Assembly (NCBI GenBank): GCA_025517565.1
Contig: JAOPKD010000001.1
Coordinates: 310,001 to 374,000, forward strand
Direction of reading: 5' to 3'
DNA: 64,000 bases
DNA from: Halapricum hydrolyticum
GTDB lineage: Archaea; Halobacteriota; Halobacteria; Halobacteriales; Haloarculaceae
The notes under the pieces were generated by a model, which saw only the letters and a list, made by a program, of their open reading frames with translations, had not been told where the DNA came from and did no database searches. Shown in pieces: positions 1-7,898 of this stretch; the first letter of the stretch is position 1, and each line of letters starts with the position of its first letter. The position numbers and the translations under genes were made by a program.

Positions 1-1288
1 TCTCGATGTACTGGGGTTTGTAGGCGATGTCGAGCCGCGCGTCGATCTCGCCCTCGTCGGGTTCGAGTCTGCCCGCGAGCAACTTCGCGAAAGTCGATTT
101 CCCGATCCCGTTGGGGCCGACGACACCCAGGACTTCGCCCTCGCGGATCTCGCCGCCGGTGACCGACAGCGAGAACTCGCCTTCGCCGTAGCTCTTCGCC
201 AGAGCCGGATACTCGACGACGGCCTCGCCACCGGCGACCGACCGCGGGGCGTGTTGCTCGAACGTGATCGCGTCCTGGCGGATCCGCATGTTCTCGTTCT
301 CCAGATAGCCCTTGAGGTACTCGTTGATCCCGTTTTTCGTCGATTTGGGATCTGTGATAACACCGAACGCACCGGGCCCACCGTAGGCGACGTGCAGGGC
401 GTCCGCAAGCAGATCCAGGATCGCCAGGTCGTGCTCGACGACGAGCATCGATCGGTCGCCCTCCTCGGCCAGTTCCTGGATGATCCGGGCGGCAGTCATT
501 CGCTGGCCGATATCGAGATAGGGAGTGATCTCGTCGAGGAAGTAGAAGTCGGCGTCCCGTGCCAGCGCCGCGACGAGGGCGACGCGCTGGAGCTCCCCGC
601 CGGAGAGCGTCTCGATGTCCTGATCGACGACCGGTCCGATCCCGACCCGCTCGATCAGCGCGTCGAGTTCGCCCCGCTCGTCGGTTCGTTCGAGCAACTG
701 GCGGGTCGTGCCGTCGAACTGATCGGGGATCTGATCCACGTACTGGGGCTTGCGAGCGACGGTTACCTCGCCGTCGATCAGTGCCTCCAGATAGTCCTGC
801 AGGGCGGTTCCGCGGTACTCTTCGAGGACGGCGTCCCAGCCGGGATCGGCGTTGTACTCGCCGAGGTTCGGCGTGAGTTCGTCGGCCAGGATGTGGACAG
901 CCGTCGTCTTCCCGATTCCGTTCGGTCCCAGGATGCCGGTCACGCGCCCTTCACCGGGGGCGGGCAAGCCGTACAGGGCGAAGGCGTTCTCGCCGTAGCG
1001 GTGGATCGGCTCGTCCTCGAGTTCCTGGGGGAGGTTGATGATCTCGATGGCATCGAACGGGCACTTCTCGACGCAGATGCCACAGGTCTCGCCCAGACAG
1101 ATCTCTTCGGAGATGCGAACCTGGTCGGGTTCGCCCTCGAACGGTTCGTCTTCTTCGTATGTGTCGCCGCGCTTGACGATGCACTCCTTGCCCGTCCGGT
1201 TGGGCGGACAGAAGTTCATGCACTCGTAGTTGCAGCGGTCGGGCTGGCAACGGTCAAGATCGACGACGGCGATGCTATCATCAGCCAT
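1..1288 (-). CDS. rli: Ribosome recycling/biogenesis ATPase RLI (ABCE1), 3' end outside window
   Basis: Archaeal RLI/ABCE1, the iron-sulfur ABC ATPase that splits ribosomes after termination. The 429 visible residues start with two cysteine clusters (the second reads CGICVEKCPF), which fit the family's N-terminal 4Fe-4S domain. Nucleotide-binding domain 1 follows, with Walker A GPNGIGKTT, signature LSGGELQRVA and a Walker B/D-loop region ending in YLDIGQR. The Walker A of domain 2 (GPNGIGKST) is present; the rest lies beyond base 1. The ATG at 1288 gives the expected N-terminus. The EMC6-like gene ends 14 bases upstream on the same strand, so the two are probably cotranscribed. Soluble cytoplasmic protein; identification is secure. 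Confidence 0.96.
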   Translation of the reverse strand, partial: MADDSIAVVDLDRCQPDRCNYECMNFCPPNRTGKECIVKRGDTYEEDEPFEGEPDQVRISEEICLGETCGICVEKCPFDAIEIINLPQELEDEPIHRYGENAFALYGLPAPGEGRVTGILGPNGIGKTTAVHILADELTPNLGEYNADPGWDAVLEEYRGTALQDYLEALIDGEVTVARKPQYVDQIPDQFDGTTRQLLERTDERGELDALIERVGIGPVVDQDIETLSGGELQRVALVAALARDADFYFLDEITPYLDIGQRMTAARIIQELAEEGDRSMLVVEHDLAILDLLADALHVAYGGPGAFGVITDPKSTKNGINEYLKGYLENENMRIRQDAITFEQHAPRSVAGGEAVVEYPALAKSYGEGEFSLSVTGGEIREGEVLGVVGPNGIGKSTFAKLLAGRLEPDEGEIDARLDIAYKPQYIE

Positions 1289-1302
1289 TGTGGGTCACCC
1301 GG

Positions 1303-1605
1303 TCAGACGGCCGAGGCAGTGAGAATCAGCGTCCAGGAGACGAACCACAGCGAGAACGTCATAAACGCGACGTAGAGGTAGTCCTTCGTGCTGAAATCCT
1401 GTACGTCGACGCCCAGGGCCTGCAGGATCGGGATCTGAACTGCGATCGCACCCAGCACGACGAACACGTTGATCCGTCCCGAGGGAGACGCCCCGAGGCC
1501 GTACTCGGAGACCAGTGCTGCGATGATCCCCATCAGGGAGGCCAGCGTGGTCACTGTCACGCTACGGACGTGACCGGTCAACCCGTCGGCCGTCTCGGTA
1601 GCCAT
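1303..1605 (-). CDS. EMC6-like small membrane protein
   Basis: A 100-residue protein with three predicted membrane segments (about residues 18-36, 46-62 and 76-98) and a short polar N-terminus. Size, topology and the position directly upstream of RLI match the haloarchaeal proteins called EMC6-like. EMC6 is a subunit of the eukaryotic ER membrane insertase, so a role in membrane-protein insertion is possible, but this is inferred from the family name. The start at 1605 is the only reasonable ATG. It is separated from RLI by 14 bases and is probably the first gene of that operon. Confidence 0.72.
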   Translation of the reverse strand: MATETADGLTGHVRSVTVTTLASLMGIIAALVSEYGLGASPSGRINVFVVLGAIAVQIPILQALGVDVQDFSTKDYLYVAFMTFSLWFVSWTLILTASAV

Positions 1606-2004
1606 ACCTCACTGTCGGCTACCCGAACTAAAAAGCCGTTCGTTACGGGTCGGCTCATACGGACTGCCGTCGGTCTACTCCGCATCGACCACACGCGTGG
1701 GGCGGAGCACTGACCTCTCCAACAACTGAAGTCGTGGGCTTTCGCGCTGTTCCCGCTCTAAATCGTTACAGCAGTCCGTAGCAGGCACAGCCGTCCGATA
1801 TCAGGACTCCGAATCCCTCGTTCTCGATGGCTGGGATCGTCACTTCGAGAACCGCTTCGAACGGACCGTCGAGAAGGAGTGACCTGCGGCTCCATGCGGC
1901 GATTTGATACGAACAGCCTCGATCGCGGGGAACCGAAACCGCGATCTCAACACCGGAATCCATTGCCTCAATATTTATACGGGACGGGGCCCTGATTTCA
2001 CTTA
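1606..2004. other. Intergenic region, no convincing gene
   Basis: 399 bases between divergent genes. Bases 1719-1755 read like the terminal hairpin region of haloarchaeal IS200/IS605-type elements (a segment around GAAGTCGTGGGCTTTC), but no transposase or TnpB is present. A 65-codon minus-strand frame (1766-1963) has poor third-position GC and no promoter at a suitable distance, so I do not call it. The right end holds the TATA box of the winged-helix gene. Confidence 0.5.
1972..1980 (+). promoter_or_regulatory. TATA box for leaderless winged-helix gene
   Basis: The segment TATTTATAC is centred about 28 bases before the ATG at 2005. That is the spacing expected when transcription starts at the initiation codon, as is usual in haloarchaea. 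Confidence 0.6.
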
Positions 2005-2271
2005 ATGACAGAATCCGACGGGGAGGATATCACGGATCTGCCGCCGAGTGCGAAGCTCGTATTCAAGGTTCTCGAATACAAGGGACCACTCACACAGAAG
2101 GGGATCGTCGAGGAATCGATGCTCTCGGCCCGGACAGTCCGGTATGCCCTCGAGCGACTCGAGGAAGTCGGCGTCGTCGAGGAGGACGTCTACTTCGCTG
2201 ACGCCCGACAGAACCTCTACGAACTGACCATCGATGACGCCGACAAGTCGGAACAGGCACTCTCTGACTGA
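2005..2271 (+). CDS. Small winged-helix DNA-binding protein (MarR/TrmB-like)
   Basis: An 88-residue protein made almost entirely of one winged helix-turn-helix. Residues 15-75 contain the sequence PLTQKGIVEESMLSARTVRY, a typical recognition region, followed by a wing ending in LYEL. It lacks an effector domain, so it probably acts as a dimeric repressor or activator whose signal cannot be read from sequence. The charged ends (ESDGED, DDADKSE) are halophilic features. It is transcribed alone from a leaderless promoter and converges on udp with a five-base gap. Confidence 0.8.
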   Translation: MTESDGEDITDLPPSAKLVFKVLEYKGPLTQKGIVEESMLSARTVRYALERLEEVGVVEEDVYFADARQNLYELTIDDADKSEQALSD

Positions 2272-2276
2272 TTTTC

Positions 2277-3107
2277 TTACAGGTCGTCGATCTGCAATCC
2301 CGGGTGCCAGTGGCTCGCTCCCGCTCTGTCGGCCGTCGCGTCCATCTCCGCGAGAATCGAGACGGCTTCGGTAGCAGTCGCCGCGGCCTTTCGCTCGCCG
2401 GCCGTGCGGAACTCGCCCGTGGTTCGATTGGCGTAGACCGTACAGACCGCGCCCGCCCGGAGTCCGTACAGCGACGCGAGCGTCAGGATCGAGCTGGCTT
2501 CCATCTCGAAGTTGAGCACGTTCGCCCCCTGTAATTCCGCGACCAGTTCGTCGCTGCCCCGTGCCTCGAACCCCTCGAATCCGGGACGTCCCTGTCCCGC
2601 GTAAAAAGAGTCCGTCGAGCAGGTCAGTCCGACGTGATACTCGTAGTCCAGTCGCTCGGCGGCGGCGATCAGTGCCGAGACGACGGCGTGATCGGCAACG
2701 GCGGGGTAATCCTCGCGGACGTACTCGTCGCTGGTTCCCTCCTGGCGGACCGCGCCCGTCGTGATCACGAGGTCGCCGACCTCGACCCCGGGCTGGATCG
2801 AGCCACAGGAGCCGACGCGGATCAGCGTCTCGCTGCCGACGCGCGCGAGTTCCTCGACCGCGATCGCAGCCGAGGGGCTCCCGATCCCCGTCGAGGTGAC
2901 CGAGATCGGCGTCCCGTCGTAGGTCCCGGTCGCCGTCCGGTACTCGCGGTGGTCGGCGACCACCGCTGCGTCGTCCCAGCCGTCGGTGATTTTCGAGACA
3001 CGCTCGGGGTTGCCCGGCAGGAGCACGCTGTCGGCGACGTCGTCGGGCGTCACTTCGAGGTGGTACTGCTCGCCGTCATTGGGGTCCTCGGCAGGGTCGG
3101 AAGTCAT
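2277..3107 (-). CDS. udp: Uridine phosphorylase (NP-I family)
   Basis: A 276-residue nucleoside phosphorylase of the NP-I family, which splits uridine with phosphate to uracil and ribose 1-phosphate. Diagnostic parts are the phosphate loop VLLPGNPERV (about residues 28-37), the segment SVTSTGIGSPSAAIAVEEL, the RVGSCGSIQ loop, and the C-terminal NFEMEASSILTLASLYG segment that contacts ribose. The gene starts inside the stop codon of cdd (ATGA, four-base overlap), so cytidine deamination and uridine cleavage are translationally coupled in a pyrimidine salvage operon. The subfamily substrate (uridine rather than a purine) is inferred from overall similarity and this neighbour. Confidence 0.9.
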   Translation of the reverse strand: MTSDPAEDPNDGEQYHLEVTPDDVADSVLLPGNPERVSKITDGWDDAAVVADHREYRTATGTYDGTPISVTSTGIGSPSAAIAVEELARVGSETLIRVGSCGSIQPGVEVGDLVITTGAVRQEGTSDEYVREDYPAVADHAVVSALIAAAERLDYEYHVGLTCSTDSFYAGQGRPGFEGFEARGSDELVAELQGANVLNFEMEASSILTLASLYGLRAGAVCTVYANRTTGEFRTAGERKAAATATEAVSILAEMDATADRAGASHWHPGLQIDDL

Positions 3108-3493
3108 CGGTCCAGGTGGGCCGCAGTGATCGTGTTCGGGAGCAACTCGCCGAGCGTGTACGTGCTGTGCTCGCCGTCGCCCTCGTCGCAGTAGATCGCG
3201 AGGTCGTCGTCACAGAACTCCGCCAGGGTCTGGCGACACATCCCGCAGGGAGTCACGCCGTCGCGTTCGCTCGAGGCCACGGCGACCGCGCCGAACTCGC
3301 GGTGGCCGGCCTCGACCGCCTTGCTGATCGCCAATTCCTCGGCGTGAACGCTGTTGGAGTAGTTCGCGTTCTCGATATTGCAGCCAGTGAAGACGGTCCC
3401 GTCGGCCGTCCGGATTGCCGCGCCGACTCGGTACTCCGAGTAGGGTGCGTAGGAAGTGTCTATCGCCTCGCGTGCGCGTTCCAGCAGTTCCAT
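3104..3493 (-). CDS. cdd: Cytidine deaminase
   Basis: A 129-residue tetrameric-type cytidine deaminase that converts cytidine or deoxycytidine to uridine. The substrate segment FTGCNIENANYSNS is followed by the zinc motif HAEELA (His ligand plus catalytic Glu) and by the second zinc site PCGMCRQ. An open frame continues far upstream, but family length and alignment place the start at the ATG at 3493. The last four bases overlap the udp start. A palindromic element (3561-3640) lies in the upstream region shared with the divergent membrane-protein gene. Confidence 0.95.
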   Translation of the reverse strand: MELLERAREAIDTSYAPYSEYRVGAAIRTADGTVFTGCNIENANYSNSVHAEELAISKAVEAGHREFGAVAVASSERDGVTPCGMCRQTLAEFCDDDLAIYCDEGDGEHSTYTLGELLPNTITAAHLDR

Positions 3494-3560
3494 ATCCCCT
3501 CCCTCGTTGCCGGCCGGCAAATACGCTGGGGGCCACGCCTCACTTTGGCCCTGGTTGCTG

Positions 3561-3640
3561 ATACTGCCGGCTGTACCATTGCGAAATGATTCGCCACCCC
3601 GAGGTGGCGAATATCTGTACGAACGTACAGCCGGCAGTAT
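3561..3640. repeat. 80-bp palindromic element, family E copy 1
   Basis: Perfect 16-base terminal inverted repeats, ATACTGCCGGCTGTAC at the left and its complement at the right, enclose an inner perfect 10-base hairpin (ATTCGCCACC, loop CCGA, GGTGGCGAAT, 3589-3612). Copy 2 at 9050-9129 is identical at 76 of 80 positions, and more diverged copies lie at 27840-27919 and 54028-54106. It has no coding capacity. The flanks read TGA on both sides of the TACTG...CAGTA core, suggesting a three-base target duplication. It lies between the divergent starts of cdd and a membrane protein. Confidence 0.85.
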
Positions 3641-3716
3641 GACGATACAGCGCTGCCGGCCGACGCTACTCGTTCCACTAGTTTTTCCTTCCAACGCGCC
3701 ATCGAGCACGACAAGG

Positions 3717-4475
3717 ATGAAGCGGTTCGCCCTCCGGATCGCACTGATGGCGTACGCGGCGCTCCTGATCGGGCCCGTCGGGTCGCTGTTGCCGGGCAAC
3801 GAGTGGGCGATGCTCGTAGCCGGGGGCGGCGTCGGTGCAGTCGCCGGGATGGTCACAACGGACGTCCGTGACCCGACGGCGTTCGTCAGCACGGCCCCTC
3901 GGGGAATCGCAGGCATCCTCGTCCCGCTGGCGTGGCTCGGGCCGGCGATCGTCCGTGCCGAGTCGGTCGTCTCGCTGTTCGTCAGTCCGTGGTTCGTCGG
4001 TGCGCTGGCCGTGCTCGTCTGGATCGTCGCCCTCCTGCTCGGCCACGAAATCCGCCAGGAGCAACTGCAAGAGCGTCTGCTGCCAGTCGCCACCTTCGAG
4101 GCAGGGCCGCCCGAGACGGTTCGTCGACAGACGAGATACGCCGTCGACGTCTTGCTCGCCGCGACGGCTGTTATCGTCGTCGGAACGGCAGTGCTGGGCG
4201 ACGACGTCGAACTCACGACGTACGTCTGGCTTCCGGCGCTGCTCCCGGTATGGCTCAGTCTGTTCAGCGAGCAAAAACAGTCCGTCGAGATTACCGACGA
4301 GGGGGTTTTCGCCCAGGGCACGCTCCACGAGTGGGAGACGGTCGACGGCTACGAGCGCGACGGCGACGCGCTCCGGCTAACGCGGACCGACTGGTACCGA
4401 TCGACGATACAGTTCGACGTCGAACACATCGACGACGTCGACGCGGTGACGGACGCGCTCGATCGCTATCTTTGA
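3717..4475 (+). CDS. Membrane protein with C-terminal PH-like domain, function unknown
   Basis: A 252-residue protein. Residues 1-180 carry about six hydrophobic segments in pairs (around 5-50, 67-112 and 140-180). The soluble C-terminus (about 185-252) has an alternating strand pattern, VEITDEGVFAQGTLHEWETV and DALRLTRTD, that resembles bacterial PH-like membrane domains. I chose the ATG at 3717, just after an AAGG, because residues encoded upstream fall in the repeat element and look non-coding. The 3' end overlaps the convergent glmM by ten bases. No function can be assigned. Confidence 0.75.
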   Translation: MKRFALRIALMAYAALLIGPVGSLLPGNEWAMLVAGGGVGAVAGMVTTDVRDPTAFVSTAPRGIAGILVPLAWLGPAIVRAESVVSLFVSPWFVGALAVLVWIVALLLGHEIRQEQLQERLLPVATFEAGPPETVRRQTRYAVDVLLAATAVIVVGTAVLGDDVELTTYVWLPALLPVWLSLFSEQKQSVEITDEGVFAQGTLHEWETVDGYERDGDALRLTRTDWYRSTIQFDVEHIDDVDAVTDALDRYL

Positions 4476-5830
4476 GTGACGTCCGCCACCGCTTCTTCGA
4501 CGGCCGACTGCACGTCCGCGAGCATCTCCTCGACGTCCTCGCTCTCGACGTAGACCCGGACGTACGGTTCGGTCCCGCTCGGTCGGACCAGCGTCCAGGA
4601 CCCGTCCGGGAACGACAGGCGTACGCCGTACTCGAGCGAGACTTCGGCATCGGGAAAGGCCTCGGGCAACCGCGTTTCGAGACGGTCCATCACTGCCGAC
4701 TTGTGCTCGTCCGGACAGCGCACTGGATCCTTTCGATAGGGGCGCTCGGTGACCGGTTCGCGCAGCGCGTCGAGACCGCTTTCGGCGACGAGACGGGCGA
4801 ACACGGCTGCGCTGGCCACGCCGTCGATCCACCCGCCGAGTTCGGGATGGACGTGCTTCCAGGGCTCGGCGGCGAAGACGATCGCCGTCTCGTCGGTGGC
4901 TGCAGCCCGGATCTCGGCGATACCCTCGTGAAGAACGCCGAGACCCGTACGCTCGGTACGGCCACCGACAGCTTCGACCCGCTCGTCGATCCGCTCGGAC
5001 GCGTTCGGCGTCGTCAACACGACCGGATCGGCGGCGTCGCTCTCCCTGACGTAGTGTTCGGCCAAGATGGCCAGCACCGTGTCCTCGTGGACGATCTCGC
5101 CGTCACCGTCTACGATCACGATGCGATCGGCGTCGCCGTCGTGGCCGATCCCCAGGTCGACGGCGCCGTGCTCGGCCACGAAGTCACATAGCCCGGTCAG
5201 CGTCTCGGGCGTCGGTTTGCTCCCCCGGGCGTCGAAGTGGCTGTCGACGTTCGCGTTCAGCGCCCGCACGTCCGCCCCGAGTTCGCGCAGCACCTGTGGC
5301 GTCGCGAGCGAGGCCATCCCGTTCCCGCAATCGATTGTCACTCGGAGCCCCTCCAGCGGTGCGCCGTGCTCGCGTGCGTAGTCGGTGATCGTTTCGCGGT
5401 AGACCCCGAGCACGTCCGCGCGGTCGGCACTCGCCCAGTCGGCCCAGTCTGCCGGCTCGACGCCGGCCTCGACGCGTCGCTCGATCCGAGCCTCGGCGTC
5501 GCCGTCGAACTCGACGCCGTCGACGAACAGCTTGATCCCGTTGTCTTCGGGCGGGTTGTGGCTGGCCGTGAGCATGACGCCGTGCTGTCCGCGCGACGCC
5601 AACGCGAGCGTCGGCGTCGGGACTGTCCCGAGTCTGCGGACGCGAGTGCCAGCCGATTCGACGCCGGCCTCGACGGCCGCGGCCAGCGCACTCCCGGACT
5701 GGCGGCCGTCACGGCCGACGACAACTGTCTCCGCCTCGCGGCCGACGGCCCGGCCGACCGACAGCGCCAGCTCCGGCGTGACAGTCTCCTTGACGGGACC
5801 GCGTATCCCGGCCGTTCCGAACAGATCCAT
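4466..5830 (-). CDS. glmM: Phosphoglucosamine mutase / phosphohexomutase
   Basis: A 454-residue alpha-D-phosphohexomutase with all four family domains. The catalytic phosphoserine loop TASHNP has Ser90. The metal loop is DGDADR, the sugar loop lies around residues 325-330, and the C-terminal phosphate loop reads VRPSGTEPYVRVYVE. The N-terminus MDLFGTAGIRG is typical of archaeal GlmM-type enzymes, which make glucosamine 1-phosphate for surface glycans, although phosphomannomutase activity cannot be excluded. It lies 98 bases downstream of psmB on the same strand and converges on the membrane-protein gene. Confidence 0.9.
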   Translation of the reverse strand: MDLFGTAGIRGPVKETVTPELALSVGRAVGREAETVVVGRDGRQSGSALAAAVEAGVESAGTRVRRLGTVPTPTLALASRGQHGVMLTASHNPPEDNGIKLFVDGVEFDGDAEARIERRVEAGVEPADWADWASADRADVLGVYRETITDYAREHGAPLEGLRVTIDCGNGMASLATPQVLRELGADVRALNANVDSHFDARGSKPTPETLTGLCDFVAEHGAVDLGIGHDGDADRIVIVDGDGEIVHEDTVLAILAEHYVRESDAADPVVLTTPNASERIDERVEAVGGRTERTGLGVLHEGIAEIRAAATDETAIVFAAEPWKHVHPELGGWIDGVASAAVFARLVAESGLDALREPVTERPYRKDPVRCPDEHKSAVMDRLETRLPEAFPDAEVSLEYGVRLSFPDGSWTLVRPSGTEPYVRVYVESEDVEEMLADVQSAVEEAVADVTQR

Positions 5831-5928
5831 ATCCGTGGTTGCTTTGCCGACGATAAATAGGCTGTCGGCTGCAGCGTGTCATCTGTCGGCTGAAGCGCGG
5901 CAGAAATCGGGCGTCGAAACGCGGAGGG

Positions 5929-6651
5929 CTAGATGTCGTAGTCGTCGTAAGTCGTGATGTCGACGCCTGCCTCGGTGACCTCGGCGACGCAGAGCCCGTT
6001 TCCGGAGCCGGTGTCGCGCTCGGCGGCAGCCTCGATCGAGACAGCGGCGACTTCGGTGGCCTCCTCGATGCTCATGTCGGGTTCGTAGCGGTCCTCGAGA
6101 GTCCCGTAGGCGACGGTCAGTCCGGAGCCGGTGACGGTGTAGTCGTCTTCCATGACACCGCCGGCGGGATCGATGCTGAAGACGTGGCTGCCCGTCTCGT
6201 CGATCCCACCCAGGATCGGGTTGATCGCGAAGAACGGGCCACCGCGTGCGAAGTTGCCCGCGAGCGTCGAGAGCGCCTGCATGCTCATGTCCTGGCCACG
6301 GCGCGCCTCGTAGAGGTTGACCTCCGCGCGGAGCGTCCGGATGAACGACTGGGCGCCGCCGACACTCCCGACGAGGGTGAGCGCGGCAGTCGGGTGGATC
6401 TGTTCGACCTTCTGGACGCTCTTGTTCGAGACGAAGCGCCCGCCGAGACTGGCCCGGCGGTCGGTCGCGACGACGACGCCTTCCTCGGTCGCGATGCCGA
6501 TAGTCGTCGTACCGGTCTTGTTGACTGTTTCCTCGTCACGGTCGCTGCTGGGAAGCGACCCGAGCTGCGGCTCGTAGGGCGACTCCAGCTGTCGACCGCC
6601 GGGCTGCTGGCGGTGCTGCGAGAACGCGGGTCCCGCGTGTGGGTCGTGCAT
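5929..6651 (-). CDS. psmB: Proteasome beta subunit
   Basis: A 240-residue beta subunit of the archaeal 20S proteasome, the catalytic subunit of the central rings. A propeptide of about 47 residues precedes the autocleavage site in KTG/TTTIGI, making Thr48 the mature N-terminal nucleophile. The Asp17-equivalent (TDRR) and Lys33-equivalent (Lys81 of the precursor, in SVQKVEQI) complete the active site. The long, polar propeptide rich in Gln, Ser and Pro is usual in haloarchaea. It stands 71 bases downstream of the CDP-alcohol phosphotransferase gene. Confidence 0.96.
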   Translation of the reverse strand: MHDPHAGPAFSQHRQQPGGRQLESPYEPQLGSLPSSDRDEETVNKTGTTTIGIATEEGVVVATDRRASLGGRFVSNKSVQKVEQIHPTAALTLVGSVGGAQSFIRTLRAEVNLYEARRGQDMSMQALSTLAGNFARGGPFFAINPILGGIDETGSHVFSIDPAGGVMEDDYTVTGSGLTVAYGTLEDRYEPDMSIEEATEVAAVSIEAAAERDTGSGNGLCVAEVTEAGVDITTYDDYDI

Positions 6652-6722
6652 ACCCGACGGCTACTGGCCCGGCGTTGATAAAGGCTCCCGTTATGGTCGC
6701 TCTGGCTCTCCAGCGAACGCGG

Positions 6723-7331
6723 TCACCGCAGGTCGCCCATCGCGTAGTAGAACCGCTGGAGTGCGGTGAGGTGGCCCACAACCGCGAAGACAATCAGCAG
6801 CCAGCCGACGATAGTGAACCCCTGAATCGGATCGGTGACGACGACCGCGAGCGCGCCGACGACGCCGATCAGCGCGAGTCGGTCGGCCCGCCCCAGGAGA
6901 CCGCCGTAGACCCGGTCGAGACCGACTGCCTGTGCCTGCGTCCCGAGATAGGAGGTCATCAACACACCCGTCACTGCGGCCAGGCCGAGATCGTACCGAC
7001 CGATGCCGGCCGCGAGACCGGCGATGATCAGGATGTCGGCGTATCGATCGAGGACGTGATCCAGCAGGTCGCCGGCTTCGGAGGCGACCTCAAGCCGGCG
7101 GGCGAGCGCGCCGTCGAGCAGGTCGAGCCAGCCGTTGACGAACACGAGCAGCGCGCCGACGCCGTACAACAGCGGTTCGTCCCCGCCGAGATAGAACGCG
7201 CCCGCCGCGAGGCCGGCCACGACGATCGCGAGGACGCTCACGCCGTTGGGGGTGAGGCCGAGCCTCGCTGCAGCGGTCACGAACGGTTCGAGCGCGCGAT
7301 CGGCGAGCGAGCGGTATTTATCCAGTGTCAT
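6723..7331 (-). CDS. CDP-alcohol phosphatidyltransferase family enzyme
   Basis: A 202-residue integral membrane enzyme with five to six membrane helices. It carries the full family motif D-G-x2-A-R-x8-G-x3-D-x3-D (DGALARR followed by GDLLDHVLD, residues about 73-95), which binds the CDP moiety and two metal ions. Such enzymes make archaetidylinositol phosphate, archaetidylserine or archaetidylglycerol phosphate; the sequence does not let me choose among them. Together with the downstream-facing adenylate kinase and hisC genes it forms a tight same-strand cluster. Confidence 0.87.
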   Translation of the reverse strand: MTLDKYRSLADRALEPFVTAAARLGLTPNGVSVLAIVVAGLAAGAFYLGGDEPLLYGVGALLVFVNGWLDLLDGALARRLEVASEAGDLLDHVLDRYADILIIAGLAAGIGRYDLGLAAVTGVLMTSYLGTQAQAVGLDRVYGGLLGRADRLALIGVVGALAVVVTDPIQGFTIVGWLLIVFAVVGHLTALQRFYYAMGDLR

Positions 7332-7385
7332 CGTGGTCTGTGTCGATTATCCGGCGTCATGGTGATCGATGAAGGCGGTCCAGCG

Positions 7386-7892
7386 TCATAGGTAATCGGT
7401 GTAATCGACGGTGCCGGCGCTCGGTTCGCGCTCGCCGGCGATCACGGCGTCGATTTCGGCCGCGACCGCCTCTGGCGAGCGGTCGGTCGTCTCGATCTCG
7501 TAGACGTTGTCTTCCCCGTGATTCTGGACGGCGTGGCCCAAAATCACGTCTAGCGCCTCGCTCTCGGCGTTTTCCCGGGCCGACTCGGCCGACTCGCCGC
7601 GCTCGCGCAGCCGGCGCTCGATCACCTCGGGCGCACACCGCAGGACGATCACCCTGTCTGCGTCGAACTCGTGGGCGAGATGAGATTCGACGACGACGTT
7701 CTCGCGGTCATCGAGCCACGACTCGACGGCGTCCAGATCGGCGATCCGGGTGTCGCGCTCGTCGTCGTGGCCGGTCGTCAGCCCCTGCTCGCGGATGACC
7801 TCGTTGAGGTGGATCACCTCGAAGTCGGACGCAAGCAGTTCCGTCGCGGTCGTCTTGCCCGTTCCGGGCGTCCCGGTGACGGCGACTCTCAC
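7386..7892 (-). CDS. Adenylate kinase family NTPase (Fap7-like)
   Basis: A 168-residue P-loop kinase. The N-terminal Walker A is GTPGTGKTT, followed by the nucleoside-monophosphate region HLNEVIREQGL and a VVVESHLAHEFD strand. The LRCAPEVIERRLRERG segment resembles the lid/LID-arginine region of the archaeal Fap7/AK6-type group. These proteins have adenylate kinase activity and help small-subunit ribosome maturation in eukaryotes and archaea. It begins six bases after the hisC stop codon, so the two are cotranscribed. Confidence 0.85.
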   Translation of the reverse strand: MRVAVTGTPGTGKTTATELLASDFEVIHLNEVIREQGLTTGHDDERDTRIADLDAVESWLDDRENVVVESHLAHEFDADRVIVLRCAPEVIERRLRERGESAESARENAESEALDVILGHAVQNHGEDNVYEIETTDRSPEAVAAEIDAVIAGEREPSAGTVDYTDYL

Positions 7893-7898
7893 ACGCGA

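Noticed and set aside
1766..1963. 65-codon minus-strand frame in the gap before the winged-helix gene
   Set aside because: Third-position GC is well below that of real neighbours, no promoter at the right distance, and no recognisable domain.
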